From Helicobacter macacae MIT 99-5501 (GTDB lineage: Bacteria; Campylobacterota; Campylobacteria; Campylobacterales; Helicobacteraceae), in NCBI RefSeq assembly GCF_000507845.1, contig NZ_KI669454.1, positions 124,001-188,000 of the forward strand: a stretch of 64,000 nucleotides of DNA, written 5' to 3'. Positions 34,264 through 43,507 of the stretch are shown one piece after another. Positions within the stretch are counted from its first letter, which is position 1. The number at the start of each line of letters is the position of its first letter. Below the pieces are notes generated by a model that was not told where the DNA came from, made no database searches, and saw only the letters and a program-made list of their open reading frames with translations. The position numbers and the translations under genes are program-made.

Positions 34264-35727
34264 ATGGAATGCAAAGAATTTGACATAGTCATCATCGGTG
34301 GGGGAAATGCCGCGCTATGCGCTGCTATAAGTGCCAAAGAGCAGGATTCTAGCCTAAGGGTGGCTTTGCTAGAGAGTTCGCCTAGAAAATGGCGCGGTGG
34401 CAACTCACAACACACGCGAAATCTGCGCTCTATGCACGATTTGCCTACCGATGTGCTTACTTCTAGTTATAGTGAAGATGAGTTTTTTGATGATGTGTTT
34501 AAGGTTACCAAAGGGCAGACAAATGAAAAGTATGCGCGCTTTGTCATCTCAAAAACCCCTCAAATCGTAGAGTGGGCGAAAAAAAATGGTGTGAGATTTC
34601 AGCCCTCTATGCGAGGCACGCTTCATCTTGGGCGAACAAATGCGTTTTTTCTAGGTGGGGGCAAAAGCCTTGTAAATGCGTATTATTTCACGGCGCAAAA
34701 GCTGGGAGTAGAGATTTTTTATGAATGTGAAGCGGTGGAGATAATCCCAAAAGAAAATCAAGTCCAAGAAGTCATAGCACTAGATAAAGTGCGAAATGAG
34801 AATGTTAGATTTCAAGCGAAATCCTTTGTAATCGCAAGCGGTGGGTTTGAGTCAAATTTGGAAATGCTAGAAGAAGCGTGGGGGGAATGCGCTAGGAATT
34901 TTATCATTCGTGGGACGAAGTTCAATCAAGGCAAAATGCTACAAGCCCTAAAAGATATAGACGCTAAAATCATAGGCGACCCCACGCAAGGACATATGGT
35001 AGCAATCGATGCTCGCACGCCAAAATATGACGGCGGTATCGCCTCACGGGTGGACTGTGTCTCGCTAGGAATCGTAGTAAATAGTGCTGGGGATAGGTTT
35101 TATGATGAGGGGGAGGACTTTTGGCCAAAGCGATATGCGATATGGGGGAGGCTAGTGGCACAGCAAGAGGGGCAAATCGCGTATTCTATCACTGATGCTA
35201 AAGTGCAAAGCGCGTATATGCCATCACTTTTCCCACCCATAGTGGCAAACTCCATAGCCGAGCTAGCAAATAAGATAAATAGTGATAAAAATCTGCAAAT
35301 GAGCATAGATGAAGCGCGGCTGACAAAAACTATCAATGAGTATAACTCCAAAGTGGTGGAGGGGAAGTTTGACCACACGATACAAGATGAGTGCCACACG
35401 CAAGGGCTAGAAGTAGAAAAAACGCATTGGGCGTTGAAAATCGACACTCCGCCATTTTATTGCTATCCATTGCGACCGGGCGTTACATTTACCTATATGG
35501 GTGTGAAAGTCAATATGGACGCACAGGTGCATAGGGCTGATGATAGTTTGTTTGAAAATCTATTTGCTGCAGGGGAGATAATGGCTGGAAATATCCTCAC
35601 TCAAGGCTATGTAGCGGGGTTTGGTATGAGTATCGGCTCTGTGTTTGGCAGGCTATCTGGGGCAAATGCCGCAAAAGTCGCCATAGCAAAAATGCCACCA
35701 AAACCACTTGCCGAGCAAGCCAAATAA
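34264..35727 (+). CDS. tcuA: FAD-dependent tricarballylate dehydrogenase TcuA
   Basis: The 487-aa flavoprotein starts with the dinucleotide motif DIVIIGGGNAALCAA and belongs to the succinate dehydrogenase/fumarate reductase flavoprotein group; RGGNSQHTRNLR, and the FAD-binding end LFAAGEIMAGNILTQGYVAGFGMSIG, match TcuA. TcuA oxidises tricarballylate to cis-aconitate in Salmonella (established), passing electrons to TcuB. Ribosome site AAGGAG. It is the middle gene of tcuC-tcuA-tcuB. A related substrate such as a C4 or C6 acid is possible in this genus. Confidence 0.9.
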   Translation: MECKEFDIVIIGGGNAALCAAISAKEQDSSLRVALLESSPRKWRGGNSQHTRNLRSMHDLPTDVLTSSYSEDEFFDDVFKVTKGQTNEKYARFVISKTPQIVEWAKKNGVRFQPSMRGTLHLGRTNAFFLGGGKSLVNAYYFTAQKLGVEIFYECEAVEIIPKENQVQEVIALDKVRNENVRFQAKSFVIASGGFESNLEMLEEAWGECARNFIIRGTKFNQGKMLQALKDIDAKIIGDPTQGHMVAIDARTPKYDGGIASRVDCVSLGIVVNSAGDRFYDEGEDFWPKRYAIWGRLVAQQEGQIAYSITDAKVQSAYMPSLFPPIVANSIAELANKINSDKNLQMSIDEARLTKTINEYNSKVVEGKFDHTIQDECHTQGLEVEKTHWALKIDTPPFYCYPLRPGVTFTYMGVKVNMDAQVHRADDSLFENLFAAGEIMAGNILTQGYVAGFGMSIGSVFGRLSGANAAKVAIAKMPPKPLAEQAK

Positions 35728-35787
35728 TCCACCCAAAATCTAAATAGACAAATACGCAACCATAAATACGCAACCAAAGGAAACACA

Positions 35788-37044
35788 ATGCAATCACAGG
35801 TATTTAACAAAGTCATAGGCACAAGTGCGTTTGAAAAGCTAAGCAAAAATGACGCTAGCCAAACAAGCCAAGTTGGCGATACAAATCAAGTAGATAAGGG
35901 CACGATTTCCAAAATGTGTGCTAAGACACAAGAAGCCTACACAGACGCGCTTCAGTCCTGCATAATCTGCAATTCTTGTCGCTATTGTGAGGGGCTGTGT
36001 GCAGTATTTCCTGCTATGGAAAAAAAGCGAGAATTTAACCTGCAAGATATAGACTATCTAGCAAATCTCTGCCACCAATGCAGTGAGTGTTTTTATGATT
36101 GTCAATACGCACCACCGCACGAATTTAATGTATCTATCCCGCAGCAGTTTGCCACCATTCGTCAAGAGAGCTACAAGAAATACGCGTTTTTGCGTCATTT
36201 GAGTGTGGCGTTTGAAAAAAACGCGCTTATCAGTGGCATAGTGTTGCTTGTGCTACTTTTTTTGGGATTTTGCCTTGCAAGCGCGTTTGAGCCAAGCGCA
36301 AGTGTGGCGGCTAGTGGTGTAGGTGGCGAAGTGGCTAGTGCGGCAAAAAAGGGCGATTTTTTTGCTGTGATTCCTTATGGTTATATGGTTGGGATTTTTA
36401 TGATAGTTGGGTGCTTTAGCTTTGTGGCATTAGCCATTGGCTTTGTGAGATTTGGCAGGGCAATAGAGCTAAAGAAGCCACCACTTGAAGTGATAACACA
36501 AAGCCTAAAAGATACGCTATCTTTGCGCTATCTAGGAGGGCATAAAAGCGAGGGGTGCACCTATCCTAATGCCTTGCGAAGCAACGCTCGTAGAATCTAT
36601 CATCATCTAACCGCTTATGGATTTTTGTTTTGCTTCATCGCTACAAATCTAGGTGCGATATGGATGCATTTTTTGGGGCTAAATGCTCCTTATGACATTA
36701 CCCAAGCTCCTAAAATCTTTGGGCTTGTCGGTGGGATAATGCTTTGTGTTGGCACACTAGGGTTGCTATTTATCAAACTAGAAGCAGATGATGAAATCAA
36801 GGATTCTCAAAGTGTGGGAATGGACTATGTGCTTATCGTTATATTGTTTTTGTCAAGCTTTAGCGGGCTATGCCTAATGGTGTCTAAGCAAAGCCTGCTA
36901 CTTGCGTATATGCTGTATTTTCATCTAAGCACTGTGCTTGCGTTTTTTGTAATGATGCCCTACTCAAAATTCGTGCATATTTTTTATCGCTTCATTGCGT
37001 TGCTAAAATATAATACTGATGAATACGAAATGGAGCATAAGTAG
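35788..37044 (+). CDS. tcuB: Tricarballylate utilisation 4Fe-4S membrane protein TcuB
   Basis: The 418-aa product joins an N-terminal ferredoxin-like part with two cysteine clusters (CIICNSCRYCEGLC and CHQCSECFYDC, about residues 51-105) to a membrane part with about six helices, several with His residues suitable for haem. In Salmonella, TcuB re-oxidises the FAD of TcuA and passes electrons to the quinone pool (established). The first 45 residues include a short Ser/Thr/Asn-rich stretch. AAAGGAAAC precedes the ATG. It ends the operon; the next genes run leftward. Confidence 0.9.
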   Translation: MQSQVFNKVIGTSAFEKLSKNDASQTSQVGDTNQVDKGTISKMCAKTQEAYTDALQSCIICNSCRYCEGLCAVFPAMEKKREFNLQDIDYLANLCHQCSECFYDCQYAPPHEFNVSIPQQFATIRQESYKKYAFLRHLSVAFEKNALISGIVLLVLLFLGFCLASAFEPSASVAASGVGGEVASAAKKGDFFAVIPYGYMVGIFMIVGCFSFVALAIGFVRFGRAIELKKPPLEVITQSLKDTLSLRYLGGHKSEGCTYPNALRSNARRIYHHLTAYGFLFCFIATNLGAIWMHFLGLNAPYDITQAPKIFGLVGGIMLCVGTLGLLFIKLEADDEIKDSQSVGMDYVLIVILFLSSFSGLCLMVSKQSLLLAYMLYFHLSTVLAFFVMMPYSKFVHIFYRFIALLKYNTDEYEMEHK

Positions 37045-37198
37045 AGAAAGTGGCTGTGTTTGCAAGTGTAGTTGCTTGATAGAGTGGGGCGAAGTGTGGC
37101 AAGCAAATATAGCGGGCAAGTGTAGCAAGCAAAGTGTAGCAGGCAAGAGGACAAGCCACACATAAGCTATGCTTAGAGCGGAAGTGCTTTGGCGATTT

Positions 37199-37588
37199 TT
37201 AGTTTAGTGCGAATTGTAGTCCTAAAAGGCTTGCTAGAAGTTTTTTGATTTGGTAGATTTTGGAGATATGTATTTTTGTGATGGGGGTGGCGTTTCTTTG
37301 GGCAAAATCCACGCTTTTTATTTGGTCAGCTAGAATCATCATTTTTGTTTTGAGTGTGATAGGCACTTCAAATGGATAATCCCTAATCTGGCTTGTGATA
37401 GGCACGCATACGCATAGCCCGCTAGCTTTGTTGTAGGTTATGGGACTTAGCACGACTGCTAGTCGCTGCTTTGGCTTTATGTCTTTTGCTTCTTGAGGGT
37501 TTGCTTCACTTGTGTTTGTCTCTTCGCTTGGGATAAAATCTAGCGACACTACATCGCCTAAATCAGGTGTATATTTTTTTGCTATCAT
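37199..37588 (-). CDS. mazF: MazF/PemK family endoribonuclease toxin
   Basis: The 129-aa product follows the MazF pattern: YTPDLGDVVSLDF at the start, RLAVVLSPITYNKASGLCVCVPITS in the core (the catalytic Arg and the SPxxYN and PITS motifs), and ADQIKSVDF near the end. Such toxins cut mRNA at short sequences and are neutralised by the cognate antitoxin (family knowledge). A Glu/Thr/Asn/Lys-rich insertion (about residues 19-38) enlarges the first loop, which lies near the active site in MazF, and might affect activity. It starts 23 bp after the antitoxin gene. Confidence 0.85.
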   Translation of the reverse strand: MIAKKYTPDLGDVVSLDFIPSEETNTSEANPQEAKDIKPKQRLAVVLSPITYNKASGLCVCVPITSQIRDYPFEVPITLKTKMMILADQIKSVDFAQRNATPITKIHISKIYQIKKLLASLLGLQFALN

Positions 37589-37611
37589 TTTTTCTCCTTA
37601 TTTTATTGATG

Positions 37612-37854
37612 TTACCACTCTTTGCTTTGAGTGTTGTCGCTATTGCTCCATTGGGCTGCAATATTGAGATTTGTAGAGTTTATACCTCTGCATATTTCCT
37701 CGATACTTTTGTGCTTTTGCATTATGATTCCGCTTCCATCTAGCACAAATACATCTAGCTCGCTATCTTCTTTTAGGTTTAGCTCTTGAGCGATTTCATC
37801 AGGGATACGAACGATGAGAAAATTGCTCAATTTTTTTAGTTTCACTCGTTTCAT
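37612..37854 (-). CDS. mazE: MazE-like antitoxin (AbrB-type DNA-binding protein)
   Basis: The 80-aa product has the AbrB/SpoVT swapped-hairpin N-terminus (MKRVKLKKLSNFLIVRIPDEIAQELNL, Asn replacing the common Gly/Ser-Ser residues) and an acidic, disordered C-terminal tail (about residues 51-80) with two Trp residues suited to wrapping a MazF toxin. It is immediately upstream of and co-oriented with the toxin gene. Autorepression of the pair is expected from the family. Ribosome site: AAGGAC near the ATG. Confidence 0.85.
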   Translation of the reverse strand: MKRVKLKKLSNFLIVRIPDEIAQELNLKEDSELDVFVLDGSGIIMQKHKSIEEICRGINSTNLNIAAQWSNSDNTQSKEW

Positions 37855-38092
37855 TTCAAGTCCTTGCAGAATATTAAGGCTTAGTTTTTGGTTATTTTCA
37901 AGCGATTGCCAAAAAGCAATGCTAATAACGCTACTAAGTTTAAGTCAAAGATTCTATCTAAAAAATTTAACTAAATCATAAAAATTATTGTTTGTTTGAA
38001 AATTTTGCCAAATAGATTTTGATAAAGCATAATAAATAGCAAGTATTTTTAAGCATATCTATAAAAACACCAAGTGCAAATGAGAAACATTG
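37855..38092. other. AT-rich promoter region of mazEF
   Basis: No gene is visible. The sequence is AT-rich with several TATAAA/AATAAT-like elements on the minus strand that could serve mazEF; none is decisive. A nested hairpin at the far end belongs to cysS. Confidence 0.4.
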
Positions 38093-38145
38093 CTTGGCAG
38101 TAGGATTTAGCGTGTGCTTTTAGTGCTAAATGCTCTAATGCCAAG
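38093..38145 (-). terminator. Nested inverted repeat downstream of cysS
   Basis: CTTGGCA/TGCCAAG form the outer arms and ATTTAGC/GCTAAAT the inner arms of a nested hairpin that starts eight bases beyond the cysS stop. It is a plausible terminator or mRNA-stabilising 3' structure; no clear T-tract follows on the minus strand. Confidence 0.5.
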
Positions 38146-38152
38146 TGCTATC

Positions 38153-39610
38153 TTAAAGTGTCTCTACCTTTTCCCACACGCTTCCTTGTGGCGTGTCTAG
38201 AAGGGCGATTCCCATATCTGCTAGCTCATCACGCAGTGCATCTGCTAGGGCGAAGTCTTTGTCTTTTTTTGCTTGCGCTCTTTGAGTGATTTTTGATTCT
38301 ATGATAGATTTTTGTGCTTCATCTATGCCTTGCTGAAAATATGCCACTTCATCGCCACCACCGATACCTAGTAGCTCTTCGACAAAGGCTAGATTTTGGA
38401 GTATTTGGGATTTTAGATTTTTGTCTTTGGGTGTTTTATCTAGGCTTGCATTTGCGCTAGTTAGCATTTCCTCTAGCACGCTTAGGGCTTTTGATATATT
38501 CATATCATCACTCATTGCTTCTAGCATTTCTTTGCAAAACTCATTTTTGGGCGTTTTTGGTAGAGTTTGGCTAGATTCTTTGGAGGATTGTGCTTTGGCA
38601 AAATCGCTTACGCGCTTTTTTAGTCGGTATATTTTATCTAGCCGTTTTTTGCTAAAAAGCAAATCCTCCTCACTAAAGTGTAGCACAGCCCTATAATGCA
38701 CGCCAAGCAAGTAGTTTCGTAGCACTTCGCCACTATATGCCTTTAGCGCGTCTTTGACAAAAAAGCTATTGCCAAGCGATTTGCTCATTTTTTCGCCATT
38801 GATATTGACAAAGCCATTATGCACCCAATACTTTGCTATCTCTCTTTTTGTGGCGCAGCGCGTTTGGCTTGCTTCGTTTTCGTGGTGTGGGAATAGCAAA
38901 TCTGCACCACCTCCGTGAATGTCTATGGCAAAATCAGGGCTTTCTTCTATGCTGTATGCAAGGCTAGATTCTATCATCGCGCTACACTCGATATGCCAGC
39001 CCGGTCGTCCTAGCCCTAGATGACTTTCATAGCCCTCATCATCTGCGCCTTTGTAGCTTTTCCATAGTGCAAAATCACGCTCATCTTTTTTATGGCTGTC
39101 ATTTTTGATTCTAGCTAGATTTTCATCATCTTGGCTTCCTCTCGTGCTTATAGAGCCGTATTTTTCATCTTTTTCTACGCTTAGGTAAATATCGCCGTTT
39201 TCTAGCTTGTAGGCTACGGAAGAGTCTAGTAGCGTTTGGATAAGATTAGAGATTTGAGCGATATTTTGGCTTGCTTTTGGGGTGATGTCTGCGGGCAAGA
39301 CATTTAGTGCGTCCATATCTTTGAGGTAAGAATCTGTGTATGTTTGGGCTAGGGTTTGTATAGAGATTCCTTGAGAGTGAGCTTTTTTGATGATTTTGTC
39401 ATCTATGTCGGTGATATTTTTGACAAATAGGACTTCATAGTCATTTAGCATAAGTGTCCTGCGGAGCAAGTCAAAGGCAATCGAGCTTCGCGCGTGCCCT
39501 AGATGTGCATCATCATAGACTGTGGGACCGCAGACATAGATTCTAGCTTTGCCTTGTTTGATTGGCTTAAAAGCGAGCTTTTGTCTTGCTTTGCTATCAT
39601 AAATTTGCAT
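38153..39610 (-). CDS. cysS: Cysteinyl-tRNA synthetase CysS
   Basis: CysS charges tRNA-Cys. The 485-aa product has the class I HIGH motif as HLGHARS near residue 35, KMSKS near the middle (EKMSKSLGN), and the zinc ligands Cys (CGPTVYDD), Cys (HIECSAM) and His (HHENE). The C-terminal anticodon domain ends with DTPQGSVWE. The ATG at 39610 follows AAAGGA; an upstream in-frame ATG adds 28 atypical residues and was rejected. A Lys/Asp/Ser-rich loop after residue 400 is slightly expanded. murJ lies upstream on the same strand, the order also known from H. pylori. Confidence 0.95.
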   Translation of the reverse strand: MQIYDSKARQKLAFKPIKQGKARIYVCGPTVYDDAHLGHARSSIAFDLLRRTLMLNDYEVLFVKNITDIDDKIIKKAHSQGISIQTLAQTYTDSYLKDMDALNVLPADITPKASQNIAQISNLIQTLLDSSVAYKLENGDIYLSVEKDEKYGSISTRGSQDDENLARIKNDSHKKDERDFALWKSYKGADDEGYESHLGLGRPGWHIECSAMIESSLAYSIEESPDFAIDIHGGGADLLFPHHENEASQTRCATKREIAKYWVHNGFVNINGEKMSKSLGNSFFVKDALKAYSGEVLRNYLLGVHYRAVLHFSEEDLLFSKKRLDKIYRLKKRVSDFAKAQSSKESSQTLPKTPKNEFCKEMLEAMSDDMNISKALSVLEEMLTSANASLDKTPKDKNLKSQILQNLAFVEELLGIGGGDEVAYFQQGIDEAQKSIIESKITQRAQAKKDKDFALADALRDELADMGIALLDTPQGSVWEKVETL

Positions 39611-39779
39611 AAATTTCCTTTTGGTAAATCCGCCTAAATGTCGCTTAAAAATGTGAAAAAAAGTGCTTGTGTGGCTTGTCCTAATCTGCCACAAAGCCCT
39701 AAATGATTTGACAAAATCTAATGCCTTGCTAATCGTTTGTCCTGCTAGCTGTTTATAAAATCTCTACATAAAATCCCCA

Positions 39780-41312
39780 CTAGGGAATCTCTTGGGGAAT
39801 CTCTACAAATGCTAGCCAAAGCCACAAAATAACCACCTCTACACTTACAAATGCCACCAACAATGCACCCAATTTAGAATCTGCAATTATACCCCAAAAC
39901 TTAGCAAACCCAAATGCTTTTATCGTTAGCCAAAACAGCACAAACCCACTCAAACTCCCTGCCAATGCCAGCCCAAAAGCTCCCCAAAACTGCATAAAAA
40001 TAAGCGAAAATACCACACCCACAGCTAGCGAAATCGCCGAGATTTTGGCAGCTAAGGCTTGCCTCATAGTCGCATACAGATATAGAGAAAAAATCCGCGC
40101 CAATCCAAAAGGCACAAGCCCCACCATATAGCCAGCAAATACTAGCGCACACTCCAAAGTATCAGCCCTAGCAAATTTTCCGTGCTCATAGAGTAGCCAT
40201 ATTATTTGCTTATCCAGCATTATCCCACCGATAGCGCAAGCAATGAGCGCAAAGCACAAAAACCAAAAGGATTTTTTAAGCGATTGTAGGGCTTTGTCTT
40301 GCTGATTTGCTTTTATGGATTTTGCTACCATAGGAAAAAGCGCGGTAGAAATAGCGATAGCAAAAATGGCTAGAGGGAGCTGAAAAATGCGATTGGCATA
40401 GTAAAGATAAGAAATCGAGCCACTTGCAAGAAATGAAGCTAGAATCGTGTCGATAAAAGACGCGATTTGCGCGGTGGAGCTACCAAGCATAGCGGGCAAA
40501 AATTGACTAAAAAATGCTTTTAGCTCGGATTTGATTTTGGTGGCTAGGGATTTTGCTTTGCTTGCCTCATTTACCTTACTTGACTTACTTGCTTCATTTT
40601 TTGCGCACTCTAGTTTGTCTTTGCTCGTGCTTATAGATAGATTGCTTCCCAAAAATGACTTTTTGATTTCTAGCACCCCGCATACAAATACTTTGCAAAA
40701 TCCCAATTTCCACAATGGATAAAAATGTAGCCCCACTTGTGCTACCCCACCTAGTAGCACCCCAAAGCTCACAAAATACACTATTTCTAGCTCATCTTTG
40801 CCTTTTGCTAGAAATAATGCCACAATCATTGCGATATTTAGTAGCGCGGTATTATACGCGCTTACCCAAAAATGCTGCTTATACTGCAAAAGTGCGCTAA
40901 AAAAAGTTACCCAAAACACAAGGAGCAAATACCAAAAATGTATCGCCACAATGGGACTTGCAATCTCTATGAGAGAGGAGTCAAACCCAAGTGCTAATAC
41001 GCGCGTAACGCCACTGCTAAAGCAAACAACAAATAGGCTTAAAAACAGCAATATAGAGCTAAAAATCACTAGCACAAGCACGCTAAACGCGCCTTTTTTG
41101 CTAGAAGCGATGAGGTTTGGCAAAAAGCTCTGCGTGAAAGCCCCCTCGCCAAAAACTCTGCGGAATAGATTTGGGAATTTAAAAGCGACAAAAAATATAT
41201 CGCTATAAATCCCCGCACCCAAAATATTTGCCATACTCAAATCCCGCAAAAATCCAAAAATGCGCGAGCATAAAATCCCACTACTATTTGTTAAAAAGGC
41301 TTTTTTTAGCAC
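39780..41312 (-). CDS. murJ: Lipid II flippase MurJ (MviN)
   Basis: MurJ moves lipid II across the inner membrane. The 510-aa product has 14 expected helices with the family opening SRIFGFLRDLSMANILG, then FRRVFGEGAFTQSFLP; cavity Arg residues and the terminal Gly-rich helices are present. An insertion of about 40 residues rich in Ser, Lys, Glu and Asn (near residues 222-262) enlarges a cytoplasmic loop. cysS follows downstream on the same strand. The start ATG at 41312 is preceded by GGGAAA, a weak ribosome site. Confidence 0.93.
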   Translation of the reverse strand: MLKKAFLTNSSGILCSRIFGFLRDLSMANILGAGIYSDIFFVAFKFPNLFRRVFGEGAFTQSFLPNLIASSKKGAFSVLVLVIFSSILLFLSLFVVCFSSGVTRVLALGFDSSLIEIASPIVAIHFWYLLLVFWVTFFSALLQYKQHFWVSAYNTALLNIAMIVALFLAKGKDELEIVYFVSFGVLLGGVAQVGLHFYPLWKLGFCKVFVCGVLEIKKSFLGSNLSISTSKDKLECAKNEASKSSKVNEASKAKSLATKIKSELKAFFSQFLPAMLGSSTAQIASFIDTILASFLASGSISYLYYANRIFQLPLAIFAIAISTALFPMVAKSIKANQQDKALQSLKKSFWFLCFALIACAIGGIMLDKQIIWLLYEHGKFARADTLECALVFAGYMVGLVPFGLARIFSLYLYATMRQALAAKISAISLAVGVVFSLIFMQFWGAFGLALAGSLSGFVLFWLTIKAFGFAKFWGIIADSKLGALLVAFVSVEVVILWLWLAFVEIPQEIP

Positions 41313-41458
41313 GAATTTCCCTTTGGATTTTTAAGATTGTTTTTTTAAATTTGCTTGCTTAGTTTTAGTGCTTATCTTGGTGTAATGTGTGATAAAAGAC
41401 AAAAAAGGCAAATAGATTGATAAAGGGTTGATTATAGCATATTTTGACATATATTGCA

Positions 41459-41476
41459 TTGGCACAAAGTTTGCTT
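41459..41476 (+). promoter_or_regulatory. Sigma54 (RpoN) promoter of fliW-murG
   Basis: TTGGCAC (41459-41465) and TTGCTT (41471-41476) place GG and GC exactly ten bases apart (GG 41461-41462, GC 41473-41474), the invariant -24/-12 pattern. The next gene, fliW, starts about 100 bp after the predicted transcript start. RpoN drives middle flagellar genes in Campylobacterota (established), so a flagellar gene downstream supports the call. Confidence 0.75.
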
Positions 41477-41586
41477 TCTATCTCTCCTAATGCTAAGCCA
41501 AAAGATTTGATAAATCTTTAGCAAGTGCAAATAGGGCGTCCCACAGCCAAATTTAAGTTTGTAAATCAAGTTTAAGGAGAGAGTTT

Positions 41587-42000
41587 ATGCGTTATGCTAT
41601 CAAAGCACCTATTTTAGGGTTTGAATACATTTCAAGTGTCGAGATTGTCAAAATCGATGAGTATTTCTCAAAAATCATCGCTCAAAGCGATGACACAAGT
41701 CGAGAAGTAGCTCACAACATAGAAATGATGCTAGTAAATCCCTACACGCTACGAGAATACAGCTTCATAATCCCAAAATATATAGAGAGCCTGCTAGAAA
41801 TTGATAGCACTTCAAGACTAGAGGTGTATTGTATCGTGGTTTTGCAACGAAATGTAGAGGATTCTATGGTAAATTTCCTAGCCCCTCTTGTGTTTAACAC
41901 TGCTAATAAAACCGCAGGGCAAATCGCACTATCAATGATAGAATACCCAGATTTTGGCTTCAAAGAAAGCCTAAAATCCTTTATGCGACAAGGCGCGTAA
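41587..42000 (+). CDS. fliW: Flagellar assembly factor FliW
   Basis: FliW binds CsrA and flagellin and coordinates flagellin translation with secretion. The 137-aa product fits the family in size and wording: a beta-rich start (RYAIKAPILGFEY), a central SFIIPKYIESLLEI, FLAPLVFNTANKTAGQIAL, and the Tyr-Pro-Asp of MIEYPDFGFKES. Ribosome site AAGGAGAG. murG follows 33 bp downstream, the same gene order as H. pylori HP1154-HP1155, and the pair lies behind a sigma54-type promoter. Confidence 0.92.
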   Translation: MRYAIKAPILGFEYISSVEIVKIDEYFSKIIAQSDDTSREVAHNIEMMLVNPYTLREYSFIIPKYIESLLEIDSTSRLEVYCIVVLQRNVEDSMVNFLAPLVFNTANKTAGQIALSMIEYPDFGFKESLKSFMRQGA

Positions 42001-42033
42001 GTCGTGCTTTAGGCGATTTATAAGGCTTAAGAT

Positions 42034-43383
42034 TTGGCTTTGCTTATCACGGGTGGAGGCACGGGGGGGCATCTTGCCATAGCGCAGACATTGGGAGAGG
42101 AGCTAGCTAAGCGTAAGGGGCAAAATGATAGTTTGGTGGAGGTGGTGTATGTGGGGTCTATAAGTGGGCAAGACAAACAATGGTTTGAAATAGATTCACC
42201 TTTGGGTGATTCATTTTTGCAATCTCCTAACTGCGCTTCACTGCGGTGTATGTATGATACACCTCATTCGCACAGCGAGGAGATTGCAAAAAGCAATACC
42301 GCAAATGCTAGAATCTCTAGTAAAAATGCAAAGAGCGATGGAGCAGACACCAAAGCCCTAGATTCTCACAAAAAATCTATTTTTAGTGCGACTTATTTTT
42401 TGTCAACTTCAGGGGTGGTAGATAAGCGCGGAATCGCAAAAATCCTCTCCCTACTTCATCATCTAAAATCCCTAAAAACGATTCGCACCATTTTTACTAA
42501 GCACGATGTAAAAGCTGTCATTAGTGTGGGTGGCTTTAGTGCTGCGCCTGCAAGTATAGGTGCGATAGTGTTTGGCAAGCCGTTGTTTATCCACGAGCAA
42601 AACGCCATAAAAGGCAGGCTAAACGCGCTTTTATCGCCATTTGCAAAGCGTGTCTTTAGCTCATTTGGAAAAAACCGTGTGCCCTATCCTATCAAATCTC
42701 AAGCCAGAGAAAAAGCAAGGGTGCGAACAGAGATAAAAACCATAGCTTTCATCGGTGGCTCACAAGGTGCACGCACGATAAACCACCTAGCTATAAGCCT
42801 AGCCCCTACGCTTTTATCGCTAGGATTTAGGATAATCCACCAATGCGGGCAAAACGAGCTAGAATCCACCAAAGCCAAATACGCAGAGATTGGGATTGGC
42901 ACTTGCACACAAACAGAAGCGCATAGCGATGTGGATAACAAAAAGCTAGAGCTTTTTGGATTTAGCACGGATATTTTGTCTCACTTAGAAAGTGCTGATA
43001 TTTGTATAGGTAGGGCGGGGGCTAGCTCTGTGTGGGAAAACGCTGCGCTAGGATTGCCTATGATATATGTGCCATATCCCTATGCTGCTAGCAATCATCA
43101 AGTGCATAATGCGGAATTTTTCGCTAGTAAGGGGCTTGGGCTTGTGCTAGTGGAATCAAAAAATAATACTTCACAAAAAGATGCGCAAGAAAAAGCACGA
43201 AAGCAAGCTCAAAAACAAGCCCAAATAGAAGCGATGAAAGATAGGATTTTGGAGTATATCGCTAGCTTTGGTAGTAGTGAGGGCAAAAACGCACTAGAAT
43301 CTATCTCAAAGTCGCTTATTTCCCTTGCTAAGCAAGATGGGGCGAAGCTCATTGTTGATGAGATTTTGGGCGAGCTAAATTAA
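42034..43383 (+). CDS. murG: UDP-N-acetylglucosamine:lipid I GlcNAc transferase MurG
   Basis: MurG converts lipid I to lipid II on the inner face of the membrane. The glycine-rich start ITGGGTGGH (residues 5-13), GGFSAAPA, the second G-loop FIGGSQGAR, and the UDP-GlcNAc site GRAGASSVWENAALG...PYAASNHQ are intact. The start is TTG at 42034; no ATG is available in frame close by. At 449 aa it is about 90 longer than usual because of a Ser/Asn/Lys-rich insertion (about residues 42-125). A Lys/Ala/Gln run near residue 390 adds more. Co-transcribed with fliW from the sigma54 site, perhaps with an internal promoter as well. Confidence 0.93.
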   Translation: MALLITGGGTGGHLAIAQTLGEELAKRKGQNDSLVEVVYVGSISGQDKQWFEIDSPLGDSFLQSPNCASLRCMYDTPHSHSEEIAKSNTANARISSKNAKSDGADTKALDSHKKSIFSATYFLSTSGVVDKRGIAKILSLLHHLKSLKTIRTIFTKHDVKAVISVGGFSAAPASIGAIVFGKPLFIHEQNAIKGRLNALLSPFAKRVFSSFGKNRVPYPIKSQAREKARVRTEIKTIAFIGGSQGARTINHLAISLAPTLLSLGFRIIHQCGQNELESTKAKYAEIGIGTCTQTEAHSDVDNKKLELFGFSTDILSHLESADICIGRAGASSVWENAALGLPMIYVPYPYAASNHQVHNAEFFASKGLGLVLVESKNNTSQKDAQEKARKQAQKQAQIEAMKDRILEYIASFGSSEGKNALESISKSLISLAKQDGAKLIVDEILGELN

Positions 43384-43507
43384 GGATTTAATATTAGTTT
43401 ATCTCTACGAATTACAATTTCACACATTTTAAGGTTTTGCAATACATTAAGTGATTATTGCTTGTTGCTTGCCGTTTTGGCATATTTTATATTGAAGTGA
43501 GTTTGCT

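Noticed and set aside
42063..42069. G7 run in murG as a phase switch
   Set aside because: It encodes the conserved TGGH loop and the frame is intact; seven G is too short to be a convincing slipping tract.
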